NCBI GenBank assembly: GCA_003194525.1
Contig: NBIV01000152.1
Coordinates: 118,651 to 182,650, forward strand
Direction of reading: 5' to 3'
Source of the DNA: Gracilariopsis chorda
Lineage: Eukaryota > Rhodophyta > Florideophyceae > Gracilariales > Gracilariaceae
Length of the DNA: 64,000 bases
Shown: positions 20,643 through 33,305 of the stretch, piece after piece
Layout: every line of letters starts with the position of its first letter
Position numbering within the stretch: the stretch's first letter is position 1
Notes under the pieces: model-generated
What the model was told of the DNA's origin: nothing
Databases searched by the model: none
What the model saw: the letters and a program-made list of their open reading frames with translations, nothing else
Position numbers and translations under genes: made by a program

Positions 20643-22733
20643 TTAACATTTTAGCTCGAGCCCCATCAGCTTCGAGTATGATACGGGTGTAAGTGCCTTT
20701 CCTAGCAACTCGCCCGCCCGCATACACTCCTCCTCCTTGGGCGTTTCGATGTACTGATTGTACGAAAGCCTGTTGCGCAGCGCTTTTCTGTCAATTGTTA
20801 CTTCGTACTTGCCCTCCACCAGTCGTATAATATCGACAAACGGTATATGAAGCTCGTGTTTCATTTCACAGGCTTCGTTATGGAGATCTGGGGGTAGGTG
20901 TTTTCTAACTTACGCCAAATCAGGACTGTGGTTATGTGTGGCAATCTTCAAATTACAGGAGTACCATTTCACCGTACTATCATCATCTTCTTTGGTAGAC
21001 ATCCCGTCGACGGTTCTAATGATACACATGAATTCACAACCTCTCCCCTTGCACTTGATTACACCTCGCTTCAGTACACATCCCTTCCTCTTTGTTCCAT
21101 CGGTGCCAGAGGCGCCGTAAATATGCTTATGGTACGTAGACGAGCGAGTGTAAACATCGTATCTAAAGACAGAAGCAATATGCTGCACCTGCTCCAAAAC
21201 CTATACCCCAGATGCATTCTCTGGTACCCTGGATATGAAGCACAACAGTGCTTCTACGAGCAAAGCACTGCTTTTGCCAGCACCCTCTCCTACAACAGTA
21301 GACTTCCCAGAAGTGTCATCTGATGACTCTTTTGAAGAAGTCACAAACTCAGGCTCCGATAACTGTTCTGAGATCTCGCAAAACATTCATTGCAACAAGA
21401 CTGAATCTTCTTCAAGAACGCTGTCCACAAAAAGAGATCTGTCTTGAACTACATTCTCGTCTGATACTTCCTCGTCGACCACTCTGTCCTCATATCCATC
21501 CATAGTAGTCTGCACTTCCTCGTCCTCATCAACAGTTCCTCGCACGCTTTCTTCCCTACTAATCGTAACCTTTGCCATGTTCTCATTAGAAGGCTGGCCA
21601 ACTATACCTTCCCTACTGGCTGACACCACCCGGGGTGCGATAGTTTGGAAACGAGGCGTAGCATTTCCCGCACTCCTGTTTAGAATAGCTCCTAGCACAA
21701 TTTCATTCCTCGAGTTATCCAAAGAGCCAGCTGCACCAGATCTGGATTCCCGACAATAAAACGGAGTCAGAATCATCTTGAACAGGTTCCAGTGAGAAGC
21801 GGACTTCATAAAAGACTTATCTTCTTCCCAATCACGAATCCTGTTCCGAATTGATGCAATTACCGCGTCGTATCTCTCCATAGAAAAACTTTCATGTGCC
21901 ATATGAGATTCATGGTTGTGTGGTGACGCTCGGGACAACGTCCAAAGCATTGTAGACCTCTGTAGCTTTCCAACTATTGCTCCCCTACAACAGTCTGGGC
22001 GCTTGTAGCGTATGCATTGTAGACGAGCATTGACAAGATGATGCTCTTGAACGCACTTTCTAGTTATCTTTTGGAAGCTTTGTATCCCAAACGATTCACC
22101 AGACCTGCACAGCTCCAGAAGAAAGTATGGCAAGTCCTGTGTTTCCCACTTCTCCTTCACATGTCTTTCTTGTTGCAAAACCTGTGTTTCGCTTAGCAGA
22201 GCTGTCTCGCCAGTTCTGTTCATATTCTTCTTTAAAGCCGAGTGTATTATCTCATCCAGTAAGCCGCGAATGATAGTTGATGAGTCATCGAAGCGAATGC
22301 GTCTTCTCCGATGGTATTCACGTACACCCTCATGGCATTGATACCCGTACCACACTCTTTGCTTGGACTGCACTGCTCTGAGGTTCTCCCTACGCCTGTC
22401 GCAGGCCTTCGTCTCAAATTGTTCTTCTCTTTCAGGCATAGCGCCTCTTTCGAGTGCTGAGAACGCTTTATTGATAATCTCCGTTATATCCAAGTCAGAC
22501 TGCTCAACGTCAAACCCACGTTTATTATCATTCCCAACTGAACAGTCCATCTCGACCATCTCATCCATTCTACGGATAGTATCTTTCAACCTATACGTTT
22601 CTCTCACTTCTCGTACCCGCCCTACCCTTTTGGAATGTTGAAACGCTGACACCCCCCTTCTCCAATCTCCACACAACCGCTTTCTTCTGCGGCTCCAATA
22701 ATGCCTTGAACTCTGTAATTTGCAGCGTCCCAT
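20643..22733 (-). pseudogene. Transposon-like protein with FLYWCH-type zinc fingers
   Basis: One frame of 697 codons with three isolated stops (TGA 21387-21389, TAG 21201-21203, TAA 20910-20912) and no frameshift. Two stretches resemble FLYWCH/WRKY-GCM1-type fingers of Mutator-like elements. The first has RLQCIRYKRPDCCRGAI followed about 25 residues later by HNH; the second has VIKCKGRGCEF followed by HNHSPD. Between them lies a long acidic linker. After the second finger the frame continues as an ordinary helical sequence. Together with the Ulp1 protease just upstream, this suggests a MULE-type element, but I found no DDE transposase core. Confidence 0.55.
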
Positions 22734-23592
22734 CTGTACAGAACTGTTAGTTTGTGGTCGTATCCAGAGGCAAATGTCTTCTCAGGAAGAAAAGTGTTAC
22801 CCTTAGCGAGGGTTGTGTACGCTGCAAGAACATAGGCGCCACAACTATAGCTATCCGGCTGCCTCTGAACCTTCAGCAAGTCCAAAAGATAGTTCTTTGT
22901 TGAGGTCTGCCATCACACAAGCTTTTTCGTAAAAGCATTGTCAAAGGCTGCTTTGAAGAAGTCAATGATATACTACGGACACCTCCATCGAACACTGTCC
23001 CCATAAAAAACCGTTCGAACCTCTACCTTCTTTAATGCGCTGATAGTTCTTCGACCCAACACAAGTCGCCAGTGCTCTCCATTGAAATTCAGAGGGCATA
23101 CTACGGTTGTTACCTCGGTATTCTCCGTAAAGAGACGCTCCCGGAACGGCTCCAAGAACTTATCAAGATGTTTTTTTTTTTGTATTTCTTGGACGAACCT
23201 CTCTTGTAGAAAGACTCTGCTAGTCTGACAAGATATGCGCCAGTCAGAAAGGTACAGAAGACTACTCCAGCTTTGGGTTCTAAACTGGCAATGCCAGCAG
23301 TTATGAGTGCGTTACATAGATACTTCTTCCGGTAGCAGTTTCGGATGAATACGTTAGAAACTTGCTGGTTTCTATCGTTGATCAACAGTCGAGATATATG
23401 GTTGAGCAATGCATTGGAACCACTGCCAATCTCAAGCCTTACGTTTTTATCTATATCCGTAACAAAACGGTCTACTTCTTTTCGCTCCGAGTCTGTAAGC
23501 TGCCCATAACTTGTCGTCTTCTCTGTAACAGAGCGCTTCATGTTCGCATCAGGGTCCGTTATGTACAGAAAAGACTTTCGATGTCGACTCAC
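22622..23592 (-). pseudogene. C48 (Ulp1-like) cysteine protease, frameshifted
   Basis: Ulp1/SENP-family proteases cleave SUMO-like modifiers, and related copies are carried by several DNA transposons. The catalytic order His-Asp-Gln-Cys is visible: NGEHWRLV (His), FYGDSV (Asp), then RQPDSYSCGAY (Gln and Cys). The reading frame changes near 23170, next to a run of T on the plus strand (A in the coding strand), again between about 22975 and 22890, and again near 22650 where it passes into the FLYWCH-like frame. All four catalytic residues survive, but no single frame covers them. Confidence 0.75.
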
Positions 23593-23599
23593 AAAGAAA

Positions 23600-25200
23600 G
23601 GTTTCTGGTTAGTGTAGAACGCACAATTGTAAGCGCGCTCAATGGAAAGTGTGATTTCAGGTTACCGTGTGCTGATATTCTTATCGCATGGGCTCCTCTT
23701 TTCCAGTATCTTCTCTTGGATAGAAAGCGGATTCGCGTGCTGACTGCTGATTTGTGAACAAGCGCGAGGTTGTTGGCAAGCGCTGCGTTGTTGGCGAGCT
23801 CTGGATCGCATGAAGACTGCTGCGGGTCTGTGGGCAGGCGCTGTGTGGGGAAGCCTGCGATGAGACAAAGGGAGTGGTAGGGCGTGGGCTGGTGCTAGGT
23901 AGTGGTCAAGTGGGCGAGAGGGCGGCTGTTGAGGAAAGACTCAAAATGGCGGACGGGTGACGAGGAGAAATGACCTCAAGCACGATCGGGCAGTTCTCGA
24001 GAGAATGGCTGATCCAGTGCTTGAATCAGCCACAGATCTCGCACATGTGTTGCGTCCGCGTCGCAGCGTTGAAAATGCTCAAAATACAGGTTGGCAGCAA
24101 TGTTTTAGTAGTGAACGCTGATTGGCCGAGGCTGCGCAGATGGGCATGTGTCATGCTGTGGTTGGATACTCGTGGCGCGCGTGCCTGGGAACCTGAACTC
24201 TACATTCTTATTGGTCTACAGAAAAAGCTCATACAGTAGCTCACGAGGCCGTACTCTCCTGTACTGCACTCGCTTGCGCTACCCTGTACTCTGAGCCCTC
24301 ATTGGCGGTGTTCTTACTCATTTTACCATGAGTAAATTCAGCCCCTGCCCCGGCGGCGTAGCCGACAGTGGGTGCTGTGTATTTATTGACATTCATGTAC
24401 GCATTGCAGCACTTTATGGTGTGGTGCTCAGTTCGTAAAGTACACTACGAGTCACTGCATGCAATTTCCATGCTCAATACAGGCTTTATTGATAAAAAAG
24501 ACCCTCACTTCAGCACTGATTTGGCCAAGCCTCAAAAGCCCTCTGCATGCTTCTTACGCCATTTACAATTTAATAATAGAAGAGTACCTCTGAAACCCCC
24601 TAAAACGTTTTCAGTTTGTAAAGTTGACAAATCAAATCAATGGCCATGACTAAAACACGGCTTCGTCGCGTTTACCCTGTACTAGTATACTCGCCAAAAG
24701 ATAATCCGTGCTGCACAAAGCTCGAAGTACTGGATAAGGTATCATTTGAGGCGGGGTGCCGCTTCAAACTGCAAATTTCCCTTGGAATATTGTGGCCGCG
24801 TATCTCTTGCCTTTTTTTTACAGGTTTGATCTAGTAGAGTAAAACTTCCCTATTCCAGAACGGTTTTTAATAATACAACAATAGCTTTCGTACGGCCTAA
24901 CATGGTTGTGTCGGGGTTTATTCATTTGAACGTTTGGCGCAGTGTTGTAAAAACCTCGAGAAAACCCCATCTACAAAACCCCAAGCAGTCCCCGCATTTA
25001 CTTCGTAAACGTAACAAATACCCGAATTGTTTTATGGTAATACGTATGCAGCGATTTCCGCCATCAACCCTTCATTTCTCACATAATCACACACGCTTTC
25101 TATACGTGACTACATAATGTAGGTTGCTATGAATTTTTGTTTACATGTGTTGTGAAAAACACCGGCTGATATTTTTGGGGAGAGAACCCGATATGTACAT
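23600..25200. other. 1.6-kb stretch without a supported gene
   Basis: Only short unlinked ORFs. AT-rich in the second half. Nothing recognised. Confidence 0.5.
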
Positions 25201-25614
25201 CCCTTGCATAGCTCTCTGATTAGAACCACGCCGATCGCGTTGAGCCGAAGAAGGTTCCTGTTGCGTTGCAGCACGACGGACGTCACGATCGGTCGCCTGA
25301 CGATTTGCACGATTATCTGGCGTCTCTGAAGTCCATGCCGAAGCAGTCGCTGTATTGCCAGCCTCACGAACCACATCAGCCTGCGCCGCCGAGTGTCCAC
25401 CTCCTCTTCTTCTTGCACGTTCCCAATCAGCCGAACTCTGTGCTTCGCGCTGCTCAGCAGTTTCATTTGCTCTCCGTGCTGCAGATCGTTCCCTATCACG
25501 CCGTCGCCTCTCCGCCCTTTGCTCGTTTGATTCCGTCTGATGCCTTGCGGCAGTACGTTGACCGTTCTGCTCACGTGCAGCACACCGTGAAACACTAGGC
25601 TGAGGTGGAGGCAT
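25141..25614 (-). pseudogene. N-terminal stub of the Helitron Rep-helicase
   Basis: Starts at ATG 25614 and gives about 157 residues. The first ~135 match the N-terminus of the full Helitron protein, an Arg/Glu-rich low-complexity region (ESNEQRAERRRRDRERSAAR). After QRDRRGSNQRAMQ the sequence diverges and ends at a TAG-type stop. No enzymatic domain remains. Confidence 0.85.
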
Positions 25615-26940
25615 TATAGAAGAAACTGAGCACTCGCCAAAGAAAGCAGAGACTCCGAGACAGGTAAAGCAAGGCGAAGAACAGAATGAAGAGAAAGGAA
25701 AATATGTGGTCGATAAAAGAATGTGCTGCGCGCTGCAAAACCCTTTTGTACACCTAGCACCGAAGTTTTTGATGTTTGCAACGAAGATAAAATATCTTGA
25801 CCACAAACAAACCACCTAGATTGATGAAAAACCTGTACAGAAGAAACAGGGGGCCGTGCCTGGAAAGTCTGCCAGGACTGCGAGATTTACAAACCCAAAA
25901 TATCTCGACAAACTCTGTGCTGGACGTACTTTAGTCCGAAGGCGGTTTCCTGTGGTACAACCAATAGGGTGTCAAGTACCAGTGGCGTAGTCTGCTTGGA
26001 AAACCTTTGGCAGGAGCGCGAGGAGGGGTCGACCTGAACGGTAGAAGTTGGATAACCAAATGGGTGTGGCAGCACCAAACCACTAGGGGCGCAAGATAAT
26101 CAGGCAGGCTTACCGTAACCAATTGGTAGTGTTGGTAGTACGGCGCACACAATTTAGTAAAGCCTGAATAGTCTTAGCTAAACCAAGAGGTTGAGTGTAG
26201 AAACCAGTTAGTATCACAAAGAGCCAAGAGGTGCTTACCTTTATCATGCTTGGTGAAGGAGCGCTGTGCCAACCTTTAGGGTGAGCAAGGCTCAACCTCA
26301 GGTGCACTCGGTTCCGTGGCATAGTTTGGGACCAGCCCTAGTGGCATGGTTAAAACCCACAGTAGCAGAACGTCAATACCTACCTAAAATAATTAAATAA
26401 ATTGGCTAACTAATTAGTTAGCCACTCAAACCCACGTGGCACACTCACCAATTGGTCCAGCGCGCGTTGCGCTGCCCATGGAATCAGATCTCACTGTATC
26501 ACATTTCCCTTTAACAGTTCCCTAGATCTACACAGAGCCGCTGTTGCTCGACTCGTACTCTGTTGTCCTCTCTCTACACTCTTTAAAACCTACTCTTTCA
26601 GCGCAAAGCATGTTTGGTAGGGTGCTATCGTACCTCACGTGAACGCCACCCAGAAATAGTTGTAAAACCAATTAAATCTGGATGACGAACGCGTTATCCG
26701 GAGAGAAAGTTACACTTAACAGATCCCACCAGTACCGCCAGCGTACCTTTTTCAGACGTACAGACTGGCCCAGAGTACTGGAACATACACCTTAGGTTAA
26801 CCACAGCAAAGGAGAACGCCAGCGCTCAGTGGGCAAGCGCCATGCTTCCACTTGGCATCCTCTTTGCCGATTTTGCAGGCAAGGAGTTCGAGTTTTCTGC
26901 AAAACAGACACACAAACATTGTATTTAGTATAATGGGGGA
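25208..26940 (-). mobile_element. 3'-truncated Helitron copy
   Basis: Matches the 5' part of the full element (about 32895-34308) in the same order and orientation: 5' terminal sequence, untranslated leader and start of the Rep-helicase ORF. Homology stops at about 25208, so almost all of the Rep and helicase region is missing. A 553-bp insertion (25951-26503) interrupts the leader. At the 5' end the matching sequence stops at tttagtataatggggga (26940). Confidence 0.85.
25951..26503. mobile_element. Solo LTR with 5-bp target-site duplication
   Basis: A 553-bp insertion that begins TGTGGTAC and ends GTATCACA (TG...CA termini). It is flanked by tttcc at 25946-25950 and again at 26504-26508. 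The uninterrupted Helitron leader at about 33638-33650 has a single tttccctttaac, which proves the insertion and its 5-bp duplication. No coding sequence is inside. Size, termini and duplication fit a solo LTR left by recombination. Confidence 0.85.
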
Positions 26941-27779
26941 GACAAGTGGCTCCTATGGGGCCTTCGCACGCAAACGTTAGGATTGCTTGGTTGAACGTCC
27001 CTTCAGTCGTACAGAAAAGCTGCATCGAAAACGTGACTTACCAAATAAGTGAAAATAGTACTTGTGCGCATAAAAAGTGCACTACTAACTCTTTCTTTCA
27101 ACGCATGATCGAAGACAGTGGCAAGGTGCTCCGCATGAAGTCTGTGGACGCTTTGATGTCAGAAATCGCGTAAACCGTGTAGTCGGGATCTGCATATGGT
27201 CACGTGAAGGAGAGTAGCACCGTTGCACAAAGCACCGTCGTCTGTAGCGATTTCGTACTTACCAAAACTGAACAGAGCTTTGGGGCCACCTGTAGTATAC
27301 CGTGCAATGCAATCACAGCAGTACGCAGCTTCTGTTCGCGCGCGTGTTAAGTTATGGTGGCTTCTATCGCATCAGGATCTGGGCGTGAATCTGTAGAGCG
27401 TTGCTTGGTGAACGAAAGCAGAATAGTCATGCATTCCACCATTGCGCATAAAGTCGTCATTCAGAACATTGTCACGTATAGCTTTCTTGCGGGAGCATCT
27501 CGGAAGGCAGCACCGCGTCTGGCAGTAATGCGGTAAACGATGCTACCATGGGGTTTTAAAACCTCCGCGTATACCACAGCAATGTAGAGCATTGTCGCGC
27601 CTAGCATCATAGCGCCTCGAACCGTAGCATTGTTGCGTTTAGCAACTTCGCGCCTAGCCTCTTTTTTTAGAGCATAGTTATGCGGAGCGTTGTTTAAGGC
27701 ATCATTGTGTGCCGTTTTGTGGTGTAGAGGAGTGTAGACGTGCCGGCAAGTAAATGCGTGTACACTTATGTAGTGCAAG

Positions 27780-28212
27780 TTCATGTTCGTATGGTAACTA
27801 CAGCAAAGGAAAAGAGGAGCGCTCAGCCCGCAAATGGCATGGAACGCATTAGTGTACCGTGCAGATTCATTGGTGTGGATAACCATGGTTTACTATAGCG
27901 TGCAATGCCATTCGTGCACATGACTGTTCAAAGATAATAATTTAAGCTGTCTTGTGCGCTGCGCTGCAATGGCTCGGTTACTGTAGTGCAACGTACGGGT
28001 TACTGTAGGTAGACGGCTGGGCTACTGTGCCGTGCCAATGGCGCCAGGTGGAAACGTGTCGCATTATGCAATGCAGGTTGCCTCTTGGAGCGCATAAAGT
28101 TACACGTTTCCACTTGGCGTCCTCCTTGCTGATTTTCCAGCCAATGAGTGGGCGCTTGCTGACGGACAGACAGACAGACAGACAGACTTCCGCTTTAGTA
28201 TAAGTGGGGGGA
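27780..28212 (-). mobile_element. Short Helitron 5'-terminal copy
   Basis: Homologous to 33925-34308: the untranslated leader plus the 5' end, but with no ORF. It contains the 16-bp inverted repeat described separately and a cagacaga microsatellite. The 5' end is at tttagtataagtgggggga (28212). The flank continues as acaagtggctcc plus a cgtgcttcgcacg hairpin, also seen next to the copy ending at 26940. Confidence 0.75.
28043..28118. other. Stem-loop in Helitron leader (short copy)
   Basis: gccaggtggaaacgtg (28043-28058) pairs with cacgtttccacttggc (28103-28118), with one G:T-type mismatch. It is conserved at the same place in the full element (34139-34214), so it is part of the element rather than chance. 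Confidence 0.85.
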
Positions 28213-28240
28213 CAAGTGGCTCCATTACGTGCTTCGCACG
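28213..28240. other. Hairpin adjoining a Helitron 5' end
   Basis: cgtgcttcgcacg is a perfect short hairpin about 15 bp outside the Helitron 5' terminus. A decayed version lies at the same distance from the copy ending at 26940. It could be the 3' hairpin of an adjacent Helitron in the same orientation, though the bases after it are not a textbook CTRR. Confidence 0.45.
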
Positions 28241-28415
28241 TGTTAAGGAGTGAAAGAACCATTGGGGTGAAAGAAGTATTTGTGTAGCGTTTGTTGGGTA
28301 ATGAGTTTGTAGAATGCAAGTATTTTTGGGGGGTAAGAAGGGAGAAGAAAAGAAAAAGATGAAAGAAAAAGATGAAAGAAAAAGGAAGACGTTTACTTAA
28401 AACTATCAAGTTCCT

Positions 28416-31400
28416 CTACGAAAGAACTTCGGGGTACACTACATTATTGGTAGAGGTGCTACCGGCAGGGAGACAGGCCACGATGTTGGACGGGTTGGTG
28501 GTCCGAGAAAAGGCGACGTACAGCTGGCCATGCGTGAAACAGCCATCACGCAAATCCAGTCCGATGCGACCACTATACGACTGACTCTGTGCCTTATTGG
28601 TAGTGATGGCAAAACAGACACGTACTGGGAACTGGGTGCGAGTGAAGTTGGGAACCGGAAAGTTGTCGTCTCCAGGTCCACAGGGCATGCGCGGCAGGCA
28701 TAGTGCGTTGCCACGATTTACTCCAAAAGCAAGTCGAAGGAACAGTACGTTGCTTTGCATGTCTTCTACGGTATAGATGGCACCATTGACGTGGCCGTTT
28801 GAGGGATCCAAGTTGCGAAGGAGCATAACCAAAAAACCCTTTTTGAGTTTGAGGCGATGGTCTGGCAGCGCTGACCCCGCAGTGAGAGTGTTGAGCATCT
28901 CGACAGGGTACTGCAGCGCGGCACCGTCCTCGTCGCCCACCTTGTCCGCACTGAGGTACGTGCGATACGCTCCAGGTATCATGTGGCCTACATAGTCGTT
29001 GAGCTCTGGTAGGCGATAGTTTCGTGCGGTTATAATCACCGTTGACGTTAGCCAATCCGCATCTACGTACCTTTGAGCGATACCATCAAAGACCTTACGG
29101 ACCATGTTGCGGAATGACTCCACACATTGTACGGACTGTGGCAGGGTGAAGGGGTGCTTTCGGGGGACAGTGCCTGGCAGTCTGCCCTCTCCAATCTGCA
29201 AGAGAGTGTGTGGAAAGTGCAGTGCTTCCTGTGTTGCTGTGGGGTCTCGAAGGAGCGTAGAGAGCCGCATGTTCTCAGTCAATCTCAAGGTGCGAAAGTG
29301 AGAAAAGAGACTTGAGCGTTTGATGCAAGCGTTGACGATCACTGATCGAGAGCCGCCACGAACAACGGGGAGAATCTGTCGAAAGTCGCCAGAAAGCAAT
29401 ACGAACTTGCCTCCAAAGGGGAGCTGCGAGCGCGTTATGTCACGAAGAGTGCGGTCTACGGCTTCGACGCAGAAGCGATGACACATTACGATCTCGTCCC
29501 AGATAATGAGGTCGACGTTCTTCATCCGATTGGCCAGGTGCGAGTTGACTGGGATGTTGCACGTGCTCTCAGCGGTGGCTGGGATAGGAATCCTGAACAC
29601 CGAGTGGGCGGTCCGACCGCCCTCAAGCAGTATGGCTGCTGCAGCAGACGTGGCTACCGTAAGGATGGACTTGCCACATAGTCATAACGTAGCCTGAATT
29701 GCCTTGGAGAGGAAGGTCTTGCCGGTTCCACCCGGAGCATCCAAGAAGAAGACGCGAGTGGTTGGCTGCGTTGCCGTAGAAGGACCACCAAGACCCTGCA
29801 AGCTCTCCGCGGACACGCCAGGAAGGATGGCACCCACGACGGTATTGAACGCCAGACGCTGACACTCATTGAAGAGAGGGAGGGCAGCTTGCACATTTTC
29901 GTTCAGCTCGGACTGGATTTGCTGCGGAGACCGAGTTGGAGCGCGCAGTTCCGGTAGGTCTTCCATAGGTATTGGAAGACCGTACGATGACAGAGACGCC
30001 AGTGTGCCACCCATTTCTTGCAGTGCCTTTTGCACTTCTAAGAGAACGTAAGAGCTGGCTCTCTCGTCGTCGGCCAATGCCTGCATCATGCCACGATGTC
30101 GAGCCCGTATATCCTGAAGGAACATCTATAGATGCTGCTCCCACAGAGTACGGGGGTCCGACGGCTCGCAGTAGAGCAAGATGGTGGCAAACAAATGAGA
30201 GAGCGGAACAAATGAGGAGCGAAAAGACTCGCGTAGTGCCCGTCTCCACTCGCTGTCATCGGCTAGAAGGCCCTTCTTGAGGCAGGCCTCCCTGAAGCTA
30301 CCACACTGCTGACCATCCACGGTGCGGAGATGTTGAAAGGAAGTAGCACCTGCTGTGTGGGTCAAGAGTAAGCGGAGGTAGTACCGCTCACTCTCTCGTG
30401 GACTGGCAGTGAAAATGCGCCCAACTACATGCGCGCCGCTGCCAGTGAAGTCATATAGATCGGCTGCAGCGGCCGCTGAGGAGGAGTTGGGCTGGCTTCG
30501 AGACCCCGAACGACGTCGGAGACACGCACGCGGCTTCCAGCATTTGCTTGATTTGTTCCAATTAAAGTACCTCGGGAACTGGGCATAAGGGATATGCTGT
30601 GCGCCGGGGTACTTTTGGTTGGCCACAAACCACTCAGTGAGCTTGATTCCTGCCCGCTCTCTGTTAGCAGCAGAGTGCTCGTTGCCTTCCCGGAAGAACA
30701 CCCTATGGTGATCTTCTAAGTGTACTTCAAGCCGCACGACGGGTGGATTGCGCTCAACAATGTCAAACGCAAGCATCCGCCACACCGCCTCGGAGGCTGA
30801 CACATACCGTGCGTCCTGGAAGTTCTGGATCTCGTCATGGCGTCCGTTCTCATCTACAATCTCCATGGTGACTCTGTCGGAACCCTTGCACACATACTTG
30901 AAGAGGTACTTGATACCGCCAAGTCGCGATACGCAGAGCTCAACGTTGATGTGGCATGCAAACCGGCGGAGAAGCTCTGGGCAATGTGGAACCACCCACA
31001 AATTGTCCAACGTCACTACGCGCTGTCAACGCCCGGCCCTGCAGCTTCGTTCCACAGACACCCCGCCCTCGGAAGGGGCGCGTCGTCGGTAGCTGATGTA
31101 GTACTCATTCTCAAGCCGTGCAGTTTCGGAGCGAAACGGCTTCGGAAAGTGCTTCGAGGAGGTCAGCTCGCGCATGCACAGCGCTGACCGGTTTCCAGCA
31201 CCGCACGGAGTGTGAATCATGTGCTTGAGCACCAACTCTTGTAAGGTGGCGTCGGAGGAAGGAGGAATCTCAGCTGAGATGAGCTCGTCAATGTGAGCAG
31301 GGTCTCGGAGCTGCTGCTTTGCATCTTCGTTGAGGAAGAAGATAATGTGCGCGTGTGGTAGGCCTCACTTTTGGAACTCGACCACCCGCACGTGAGCCAC

Positions 31401-33305
31401 AACGGCTCCAAAGAACTGTTCATCAATGACGAACGACATCAACGCTTTCATCTTGAGACGAAACACTCTAGCACAAAGATCGGGTCGATCGGGAGCGCGC
31501 TGACCATGGAAGAGCGCCCTGGTGATCTCAGGCCAGTTTGGATTGCATGTCATCGTGAGAAAGATATCGGGGTGCCCAATAGTGTTGGATATGGCGATGA
31601 TGTCGTGCATTTGCTGTCTCATGTATCGGTCACCTCCTACAAATGTGGAGGGCAACACGAACAGTCGTCCAGCGCGAACGGCATCGGCCTCATCCACGCC
31701 AAGCAGAGAGTCACCCAGGCTCTCCAGCAGAGATGTATAGTCCGCAGCTCGAATTCTGTCCTGGTTGTGTCGTAAGTAAGGCAAACGCTCCGACTCAACC
31801 TTGCAGAACTGGTCAACCATGTACTGCTCGAAGAGCCGCTTTCCGCGTAGAATCGTACTGAACTCGGTCGGTCTCTCGAAAAGCTGCCACGAATAATACA
31901 TCAGCGGAGTGACCTTCTTCTCTCGCGAGGCGTTTGGTGGGCAATATCTCATCTCAGGGTGCCATCCGTCCTGGCCACGTGGGAACAAAAGAACGTAGCT
32001 CAAGGGATCGTACGATCTGTGACTGTCGGGGATAGTGTCCAGCACCTCATCGCCATTTGTATTCAACACGCCACGCCTACGCACAACAATATCGCGCGTC
32101 CCGATCTCGCCGTCCGCATTCCCTGGAATGATGGCGGCTACTTGCGACGCCTCGGGCCCGTTGTAGCGACGAACATGCTCGCCGCAAGGCCGTCTATCAG
32201 CATGAATCACCATCTGATACGTAATTGCTGGCGTGTCGGCGAGAGCCCACTCGCGCAGGCTGCAGAATGTCTGCACGTATGGATTCCCCGTGTGCAGCAT
32301 GGCTGCCAACTGAGACAGCAGTTCCGGTTGGAGGCGGGGCAGCAACCCCGCTCGCCTCGCAGACTGCGCGTCATAGTCGGTGTCATGGATGTACACAGAC
32401 AGAAACGCGGGCTGGACGCCCTGAGCGGGAATGAGCGGACCCATGTAGTGATAGATCTGTCCCTGCATTGTGACCGTAGGATGGAAGGTAGAGTCTCCTA
32501 AACCACGGTTCACCCAGTTTGCCTTGACGGAAGCCATAGACAAAACGGAGTTGTAAGCACGGATCTCAGCACGAAAGTGGTTCTCTCGCGGGCCAGTCCC
32601 AGTCAACAGTTGACGAACAAGAGGCAGAGGCTCCAGAAGCGCAGGAAAGCTGAGATGCCCCTTTGCACAGCACTGCGAGAAAAGAGGTTGCGAGCGGGAG
32701 CTGCTCACAAACCTTTCCTCTTTGAAGTGCAACGCTTTGCAGAAACGGCACTCTACATTCATGAGACCGAGGTCCATGTAGCCGGTCTCGTCAACAACAT
32801 CAGATTGAAACAGTCTCCGAACAACGCTTTGCCTCTCACGCTGGGATTGAAGACGACGTTGTCTATCTGTTTCTCCTTCAAAGTCTCGTGACTCTTGCAT
32901 AGCTCTCTGATTAGAGCCACGCCGATCGCGTTGAGCCAAAGGAGGTTCCTGTTGCCTTGCAGCACGACGGGCGTCACGATCGTTTGTCTGACGATTTGCG
33001 CGATTAACTGGCGTTTCTGAAGCTCGTGCCGAAGCAGTTGCTACCCGGTTAGACTCACGATTGTCATCAGTCTGCGACGTAGATGCCCTGGCTCTTCTCG
33101 TTCTTGCACGTTCCCTATCAGCCGCTCTCCGTGCTTCACCCTGCTCTGCAGTTTCATTAGCTCTTCGAGCGGCAGCTCGGTCTCTATCACGACGCCTTCT
33201 CTCAGCCCGTTGCTCGTTGGACTCTGCTTGACGTCTTGCAGTGGCACGTTGACGCCGCTGCTGACGTCCAGTATCACCCAAGTCACTGGGCTGCGTTGGA
33301 GGCAT
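28416..33305 (-). pseudogene. Helitron Rep-helicase, one frame with four in-frame stops
   Basis: 1,629 codons from ATG 33305. Domains in order: Arg/Glu-rich N-terminus (1-140); CxxC-type finger (VECRFCKALHF, then CCAKGH); Rep domain with the HUH motif LPHAHIIFF and the tyrosine motif KYLFKYVCKG; Pif1-type helicase with Walker A APGGTGKTFL, Walker B LIIWDEIVMCH, GDFRQILPVV, and a final ITTNKAQSQ...LYVAFSRT block. The same frame is cut by TGA (31365-31367, just before GLPHAH, where relatives have Arg), TGA (31026-31028), TAG (30126-30128) and TGA (29682-29684). There is no indel, so decay is recent or unusual. Confidence 0.95.
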
